A stretch of DNA of 10,385 nt, from contig JBBSJV010000054.1 in assembly GCA_038256935.1 (NCBI GenBank), positions 1 to 10,385 of the forward strand, given 5' to 3'. Below the pieces are notes generated by a model that saw only the letters and a program-made list of their open reading frames with translations, ran no database searches and was not told the DNA's origin. The DNA is from JBBSJV01 sp038256935 (lineage in GTDB: Bacteria > Patescibacteriota > JACMRA01). Positions 6,208 to 10,385 of the stretch are shown in pieces. A program made the position numbers and the translations under genes. Each line of letters starts with the position of its first letter. Position 1 is the stretch's first letter.

Positions 6208-8697
6208 ATGTTAACCAGCGATACAAAGAACAAAATCAACCAATGTCGAGATATTTTGGTAGGTAAAATTCCAGATCCAAAAGGGCAAATTGACCAAATT
6301 ACCAACGCCTTGATTTACAAATTTATGGATGATCAAGACCTAGCAAGTATAAGTCTTGGTGGTAAAGCCTCCAATTTTGTAGATGAGCTAGCTCCGTATG
6401 CTTGGCATATTTTGCTAGATCCAAAACTTGATAATCAACAAAAAGCTGATTTGTACCGAGAAGGGTTGGAAAAATTGGCTGTAGCTGATAGTTTGCCAAA
6501 GTTTTTTAGAGAAGTCTTTAAAAATAGCTATTTACCTTTTCGAGACGCTTCTACAATTGCCATGTTTATCAAGCAAATCAATGAATTTGAGTATCAAAAT
6601 GAAGAGCTAGGCAACGCTTTTGAATATCTACTTTCTATCATGGGTTCTCAAGGTGATGCTGGTCAATTTCGCACGCCTAGAAATATTATTGAGTTTGTAG
6701 TAAAGGCAAATAGCCCAAAAAAGACTGACAAAATCCTAGATCCTGCTTGTGGAACTGCTGGTTTTTTGGTTGAAGCATTTACCCAAATTCAAGCCAAAGA
6801 TGACCTCAGCCAATTCGACAGGAAAAATCTTGCCTCCAACATTGTAGGTTTAGATATTGACCCTGGAATGGCCAAAATTGCTAGAGTAAACTTGTATTTA
6901 CACGGTTTTAATTCCCCGCAAATCACCGAAGACGACACTTTGACCAACGAAGGACTGTGGCTAAAAGAAAAATACGATCTGATCCTAGCCAATCCGCCAT
7001 TTATGACCCCAAAGGGTGGAATAGAGCCGCACAACAAATTTTCAGTAAGCTCAAACCGAGCCGAAGTGCTTTTTGTAGACTATATCGCCGAACATCTCAA
7101 ACTTGAAGGCAGGGCTGGAATAATTGTACCCGAAGGAATTATTTTTCAATCTGGAAAGGCCTACAAACAACTGCGTAAAAAGCTAGTAGATGATGGTTTT
7201 CTGTACGCCGTCGTATCTTTGCCAGCAGGAGTTTTTCAGCCGTATAGTGGAGTTAAAACCAGTGTTTTGTTGTTGGATAGAAAGATTGCCAGTAAAAAAG
7301 ATGATATTTTGTTTATAAAAGTAGAAAATGATGGTTTTGACCTAGGAGCCCAACGCCGTGAAACCAAAGACAAAAACGACCTACCAAAAGCCCTAGAGAT
7401 TTTAGAAGAATACCGTAGCGGCGACCACCGCGTCCCCATCCCCAATGATTCAAAAAATGATTCAAGACCGAACGGGGTGTTTTCTCTCCTAGTCCCAAAA
7501 ACCAAAATAGCCGAAAACAGCGACTACAACCTCAGCGGTGACAGATACAAAATAGCCACCGATTACAGCAATGCCGTCTGGCCAATGGTGGAATTGGGGG
7601 AGGTTTGTGATATTCTAAATGGGTATTCGTTTAAAAGTGAAAAATATACAGATTCAGGTATTAGAGTGGTGCGTATTACAAACGTACAAAAAGGAGAAAT
7701 AGTTGATGATAATCCAAAATTTTATTCTACAGATTCATCAAAAGAGATTGAAAAATTCCTACTAGTTAAAAATGATCTCTTAATTTCTTTAACTGGAAAT
7801 GTTGGTAGAGTTGGTTTAATACAATCTGCATTATTACCTGCAGGTCTTAATCAACGTGTTGGTTGTATTCGATTAACTAATACCAATAAAATATCAATTA
7901 GCTATTTATTTCAGCTACTAAACACTAATTTGTTCGAAAACGAGTGCATTAAATCAGCAAGTGGTGTTGCTCAGAAAAACTTGAGTACTGAGTGGCTTAA
8001 AAAATTTAAAATCCCCCTACCACCTCTCTCCGTTCAACAAAAAATTGTGGCTGAGATTGAGATTTATCAAAATATTATTGCGGGAGCGAAGCAGGTAGTA
8101 AACAACTGGAAACCAACAATTCAGATTGATCCTGAATGGGAAAAGGTGAAGTTGGGGGAGGTTTGTGAAATACCATCTCGATTGGTAGATCCAAGAAAAG
8201 ATGTGTTTAGGAATATGTTACATGTTGGTGGGGCAAATATTATTTCTGAAACGGGCGAACTAGTGGACATGCATTCAGCAAAAGAAGAAGAACTAATTTC
8301 TGGTAAATTTCTATTTGATGAAACCATGGTGCTTTATAGTAAGATTCGTCCTTATCTTAAGAAAGTTAGCGAACCAAGATTCAAAGGATTGTGTAGCGCC
8401 GATATATACCCTCTAAAACCGTTTGAAGGCAAACTAATCCGAGGCTTCTTATTTTCTTTACTTTTAACTCCCGAATTTACACAATATGCCATTCAAGGAT
8501 CTGGTAGAGTTGGCATGCCAAAAGTCAACAGGAATCATTTATTTGAGTTTTTATTTGGGCTTCCTCCTATTGAAGTGCAAGAGCAGATTGTAGCCAAAAT
8601 TGAAGCTGAAAAAGTTTTGATTGATGGTAACAAAAAACTGATTGAGATTTATGAGGCCAAGGTCAAGGAGGCCGTGGGGCGAGTTTGGGAGGGGTAG
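6208..8697 (+). CDS. hsdMS: Fused type I modification-specificity protein (HsdM-HsdS)
   Basis: An 829-aa fusion of the adenine methyltransferase and the DNA-recognition subunit of a type I system. Residues 1 to about 450 are HsdM: an N-terminal helical domain, GQFRTP at 152-157, SAM motif I DPACGTAGF at 178-186 and catalytic motif NPPF at 262-265. HsdS starts at about 458 (WPMVELGEV) with target recognition domain 1, then a conserved helix from LPPLSVQQKIV (about 604). Domain 2 starts at 644 (WEKVKLGEV) and a matching helix runs from LPPIEVQEQIV (785) to the end. The target is therefore bipartite, but its bases cannot be read from sequence. HsdM and HsdS are usually separate, with two HsdM per HsdS; here the ratio would be fixed unless two fusions pair. 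No stop or frameshift separates the halves. A 17-bp direct repeat marks both recognition halves, and GC content drops at the first one. Confidence 0.92.
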   Translation: MLTSDTKNKINQCRDILVGKIPDPKGQIDQITNALIYKFMDDQDLASISLGGKASNFVDELAPYAWHILLDPKLDNQQKADLYREGLEKLAVADSLPKFFREVFKNSYLPFRDASTIAMFIKQINEFEYQNEELGNAFEYLLSIMGSQGDAGQFRTPRNIIEFVVKANSPKKTDKILDPACGTAGFLVEAFTQIQAKDDLSQFDRKNLASNIVGLDIDPGMAKIARVNLYLHGFNSPQITEDDTLTNEGLWLKEKYDLILANPPFMTPKGGIEPHNKFSVSSNRAEVLFVDYIAEHLKLEGRAGIIVPEGIIFQSGKAYKQLRKKLVDDGFLYAVVSLPAGVFQPYSGVKTSVLLLDRKIASKKDDILFIKVENDGFDLGAQRRETKDKNDLPKALEILEEYRSGDHRVPIPNDSKNDSRPNGVFSLLVPKTKIAENSDYNLSGDRYKIATDYSNAVWPMVELGEVCDILNGYSFKSEKYTDSGIRVVRITNVQKGEIVDDNPKFYSTDSSKEIEKFLLVKNDLLISLTGNVGRVGLIQSALLPAGLNQRVGCIRLTNTNKISISYLFQLLNTNLFENECIKSASGVAQKNLSTEWLKKFKIPLPPLSVQQKIVAEIEIYQNIIAGAKQVVNNWKPTIQIDPEWEKVKLGEVCEIPSRLVDPRKDVFRNMLHVGGANIISETGELVDMHSAKEEELISGKFLFDETMVLYSKIRPYLKKVSEPRFKGLCSADIYPLKPFEGKLIRGFLFSLLLTPEFTQYAIQGSGRVGMPKVNRNHLFEFLFGLPPIEVQEQIVAKIEAEKVLIDGNKKLIEIYEAKVKEAVGRVWEG
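7594..7610 (+). repeat. 17-bp direct repeat, copy 1, at start of recognition domain 1
   Basis: TTGGGGGAGGTTTGTGA encodes LGEVCD at the opening of the first HsdS half. The identical 17 bases occur at 8152-8168. The copies are 558 bases apart, in the same reading frame (186 codons). Recombination between them would remove the first recognition domain and leave an open frame. Confidence 0.85.
8152..8168 (+). repeat. 17-bp direct repeat, copy 2, at start of recognition domain 2
   Basis: Identical to 7594-7610 and encodes LGEVCE at the opening of the second HsdS half. The flanking protein sequences (MVELGEV and KVKLGEV) are homologous, but the DNA outside the 17 bases differs. The perfect identity is therefore more than the protein similarity alone requires. 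Confidence 0.85.
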
Positions 8698-8740
8698 GGA
8701 ATAAACAAATTTAATTATCAACATTTCTATTATTTATATT

Positions 8741-9505
8741 ATGTCTGCAACTTACAACCTTTTACTCAGTACACTTGATTCAATTATCAGTGAAGCTCCA
8801 AAAAATTATAAAAAGTACGACACTTCAACAGCAGAGGGTCAAAATCAAGCTAGGGCAAGGGCATTAATTCATCTGTATCTAAAAACTAAGTTTGGTTTAA
8901 TAAAATTTGAAGAAGCTGAAAAACAAATCACTGATGGATCTCAAGATGGAGGGCTTGATGCTTATTTTATAGATCAATCCAATAAAAAAATCTATTTGAT
9001 CCAATCAAAATTTAGAAATACTGAATCCAATTTTGAAAATAGTAATGTTGATCCTTATGAATTTTTTAAAATGGAACTGGATCGTATTACAAAAGGTGAC
9101 AGTCTTGACACCAAAGATAAAAAATACAACGGAAAAATATTAGGTTTTCAAAGAGAAATTAGAGAAATATCTGATATCGGAAAATATAAGTATGTTTTGG
9201 TTTTTTTAGGCAATTTATCCCATAAAATTGATGAAGAAAAATTAAATCGAGTTTGTGGTAAAGTTGTAGATGAGTTTGAAATACTCAATGGTAAAGATAT
9301 TTATAATCGTGTTTTATTGCCATATTTACAGTCTGATTATTATGATGGAAAAGAATTAGTTTTAAAGATAAAAGTAAAACAAAATCAATCCAATAGAATA
9401 AACTATTTTGTAGATTTGGAAGGTAACAATGTACATATAAACTTGTTTTTCATACCAACAGTAGAAATTGCAAAAACCCTTGGTGACCCCCTTCAATTAA
9501 TCTAG
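8741..9505 (+). CDS. AIPR family anti-phage protein, truncated by an IS element
   Basis: The frame codes for 254 aa, of which about the first 246 are AIPR (abortive infection phage resistance) sequence. An N-terminal PD-(D/E)xK-like site is visible as DGGLD (Asp69 and Asp73) followed by LIQSKFR (Gln88-Ser-Lys90). Further family blocks are KYKYVLVFLGNLS, the GKDIYNRVLLPYL segment and NLFFIPTVEIAK. Full AIPR proteins are about 550-700 aa and continue after EIAK with a conserved YKNSILKYNPRSYL-like block. Here that block is replaced at about base 9481 by the end of an IS3-family element, which supplies the last 8 codons (LGDPLQLI) and the stop. The missing C-terminal half may lie beyond the element, outside the window. 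The protein is probably inactive, though the nuclease-like domain could still be made. It stands 43 bases after hsdMS, so it formed part of the defence cluster. No Shine-Dalgarno site precedes the ATG. Confidence 0.8.
   Translation: MSATYNLLLSTLDSIISEAPKNYKKYDTSTAEGQNQARARALIHLYLKTKFGLIKFEEAEKQITDGSQDGGLDAYFIDQSNKKIYLIQSKFRNTESNFENSNVDPYEFFKMELDRITKGDSLDTKDKKYNGKILGFQREIREISDIGKYKYVLVFLGNLSHKIDEEKLNRVCGKVVDEFEILNGKDIYNRVLLPYLQSDYYDGKELVLKIKVKQNQSNRINYFVDLEGNNVHINLFFIPTVEIAKTLGDPLQLI
9481..9505 (+). repeat. Left terminal inverted repeat of the IS3-family element (inferred)
   Basis: TGGTGACCCCCTTCAATTAA begins with TG and has the GACCCC block typical of termini in the IS150/IS3 groups. It lies exactly where the AIPR protein match stops. 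Its partner at the right end is not in the window, so the length of the repeat is not known. Confidence 0.6.
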
Positions 9506-9552
9506 ACATATAATCCGCAACTACTTAGAATCACTAAGTCGGATTATTATGT
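9506..9552. other. Large imperfect hairpin between the IS end and orfA
   Basis: ACATATAATCCG (9506-9517) pairs with CGGATTAT-T-ATGT (9540-9552) with one bulged base. Inside it ACTTAG (9523-9528) pairs with CTAAGT (9534-9539) around a 5-base loop, leaving a 5-base bulge on the left arm. No run of T follows, so it is not a standard terminator. It ends 20 bases before the orfA ATG. It could block read-through transcripts from translating the transposase, as hairpins near other IS ends do. Confidence 0.6.
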
Positions 9553-9572
9553 AACTATTTAGATTAATTACT

Positions 9573-9866
9573 ATGAAAGGAAAACGCATACCAGAGCCCG
9601 TAAGAAACATCATCATTGAAAGAGTAAAAAACGGGGAGAGAGTCGATGACGTAGCAGGTGAATTCTCAATCAATCCTAATACGATACGAAAGTGGCTTGG
9701 TGAGCTTGGAATTCCTGTTTCTTCTGGTAAGAAGAAAGGAAGATCAGAAGCTCTTGAGATCAGTAAACTTAAACGAGAGAAACAACAACTTTTAGAAATC
9801 ATTGGAGAATTAACTGTTTTAACCAAACAGTCCAAAAAAAAATCTAAGGGATCACCTGATAACTAA
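9573..9866 (+). CDS. IS3-family transposase OrfA (helix-turn-helix protein)
   Basis: A 97-aa basic protein. Residues about 5-45 (RIPEPVRNIIIERVKNGE, then VDDVAGEFSINPNTIRKWL) form the helix-turn-helix that binds the element's terminal repeats. Residues about 60-85 (LEISKLKREKQQLLEIIGEL) form a leucine-zipper-like coil for assembly with OrfAB. Length matches the usual ~100 aa of IS3 OrfA. The end is Lys/Ser-rich and contains a run of nine A's (9834-9842) where the frame could change to orfB. No Shine-Dalgarno precedes the ATG, and a hairpin lies just upstream. Confidence 0.85.
   Translation: MKGKRIPEPVRNIIIERVKNGERVDDVAGEFSINPNTIRKWLGELGIPVSSGKKKGRSEALEISKLKREKQQLLEIIGELTVLTKQSKKKSKGSPDN
9834..9842 (+). 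promoter_or_regulatory. A9 slippage site between orfA and orfB
   Basis: Nine consecutive A's encode Lys-Lys-Lys near the end of OrfA. The orfB frame is open from 9823 and has no ATG before the DDE core, so it needs a frame change here. The required shift is +1 (or -2, or loss of one A in the transcript). A classical IS3 -1 shift would meet TAA at 9845-9847 at once. Confidence 0.5.
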
Positions 9867-10385
9867 TCTTCCTACAGTACCAAGAACAGTAATTTGCTCT
9901 TCTCTTTGTATCAGTAGATCATCAAGCTACTATCACCACTCACTTCCTTACAAAGACAAACCCTGGCTTGATAGAATAGTCAGGGTTTTGATTAGTAATC
10001 CTGACTATGGCGTGTATAGATTAAAGCTTCATTTTGATCTACAACAGGACGTTGTATCTCAAGCAAAGATTAGAAGGATTTGTAGAAGTAATGGGATCAA
10101 CCCAAAGAGAAAGAAAAAGAAACCACCAATAAGAGATAGAAACGCTCCTCATACAGGAGTATTAAATCTCATTGATGGTATTAGACCAACAAGGCCCGAT
10201 CAGATATGGTGCGGGGACTTTAGTTACTTTAGAATTGGTGGAGTCTGGATGTATCTTGCCACGGTTATTGACGCGTATACTAAAGAAATACTGGGGTTCT
10301 CACTTTCCACCAATCACACTTCATCGCTTGTCTGTAACAGCCTTAGTATGGCACTAGGAAAAAGAAGAAAGCCTGTCATATTCCA
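9841..10385 (+). CDS. IS3-family transposase OrfB (DDE integrase core, 3' end outside window)
   Basis: The frame is open from 9823 to the window edge, and the usable part begins after the A9 run. It reads VICSSLCISRSSSYY, then NPDYGVYRLKLHF, IRRICRSNGI, a basic KRKKKKP stretch and DQIWCGDFSYF, followed by VWMYLATVIDAYTKEILGFS. This is the IS3 OrfB order: HTH_21-like N-terminal region followed by the rve integrase fold. The first catalytic Asp is at 10216-10218 (GDFSYF); the second Asp and the Glu lie beyond the window. There is no ATG before the catalytic core, so it is probably made only as an OrfAB fusion by slippage. The fusion transposase cuts and joins the element ends. Whether this copy is active depends on the frame change and the unseen part. 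Confidence 0.8.

Larger units (their letters stand above)
9481..10385 (+). mobile_element. IS3-family insertion sequence, left part (right end outside window)
   Basis: The element is recognised by a left terminus TGGTGACCCCC..., an orfA with a helix-turn-helix and leucine-rich coil, and an orfB with the start of a DDE integrase core. The boundary is set where AIPR homology breaks off and an IS3-like terminal sequence begins. The right end, the second inverted repeat and the target duplication lie beyond the window, so the exact boundary is uncertain by a few bases. Confidence 0.8.

Noticed and set aside
786..8697. Recombinase-driven inversion of hsdS domains, as in phase-variable type I loci
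   Set aside because: Such switches need inverted repeats and usually a second silent hsdS. Only direct repeats were seen and no silent hsdS is present in the window.
10172..10357. Small open frame in another frame at the right end
   Set aside because: It overlaps the integrase core of OrfB, which has clear motifs in the correct frame.
1..10385. CRISPR array, tRNA or rRNA genes
   Set aside because: No regularly spaced repeats and no tRNA- or rRNA-like sequences were noticed while reading both strands.

Overview
The window is about 10.4 kb of AT-rich bacterial DNA that uses the standard stop codons: TGA, TAA and TAG all end genes here. Most starts lack a Shine-Dalgarno sequence and sit behind AT-rich leaders. 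The gene mix (KilA-N protein, AAA_33 kinase-like ATPase, short tyrosine recombinase, AAA_14/DUF4143 ATPase, type I restriction, AIPR, IS3) suits a small uncultivated bacterium such as a Patescibacteria/CPR member. That assignment is inference; no ribosomal or other lineage marker is present. The region reads as a defence and mobile-element island.

Left part (1-2532). The C-terminal end of a KilA-N domain protein overlaps the start of a P-loop kinase-like gene, followed 12 bases later by a catalytic-domain-only tyrosine recombinase. Convergent to these is one minus-strand gene for an AAA_14/DUF4143 ATPase, with a good sigma70-type promoter whose -35 box overlaps a false upstream TTG start.

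Scar zone (about 2610-3638). This stretch holds gene fragments: two decayed recombinase 3' ends related to the intact recombinase, a cluster of small dyads that looks like an operator, the first 46 codons of a PLD-like/helicase-type protein, and the N-terminal piece of a DNA methyltransferase (restriction subunit M type). It looks like repeated insertion and deletion beside recombinase genes, removing an older helicase/methylase system.

Restriction operon (3685-8697). A complete type I restriction subunit HsdR (834 aa) is followed 18 bases later by an 829-aa fusion of HsdM and HsdS carrying two target recognition domains. A perfect 17-bp direct repeat marks the start of each recognition half, and GC content falls sharply at the start of the first one, suggesting specificity exchange.

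Right end (8741-10385). An AIPR (abortive infection phage resistance) gene has been cut after about 246 codons by an IS3-family element. The left end of the element is recognisable at about 9481. It carries a hairpin ahead of orfA, and orfB lies in the +1 frame behind a run of nine A's. orfB, with the first catalytic Asp of its DDE domain, runs off the window.

Together the restriction operon and AIPR gene form an anti-phage cluster. The restriction genes look intact, whereas AIPR and the older methylase/helicase system are broken.
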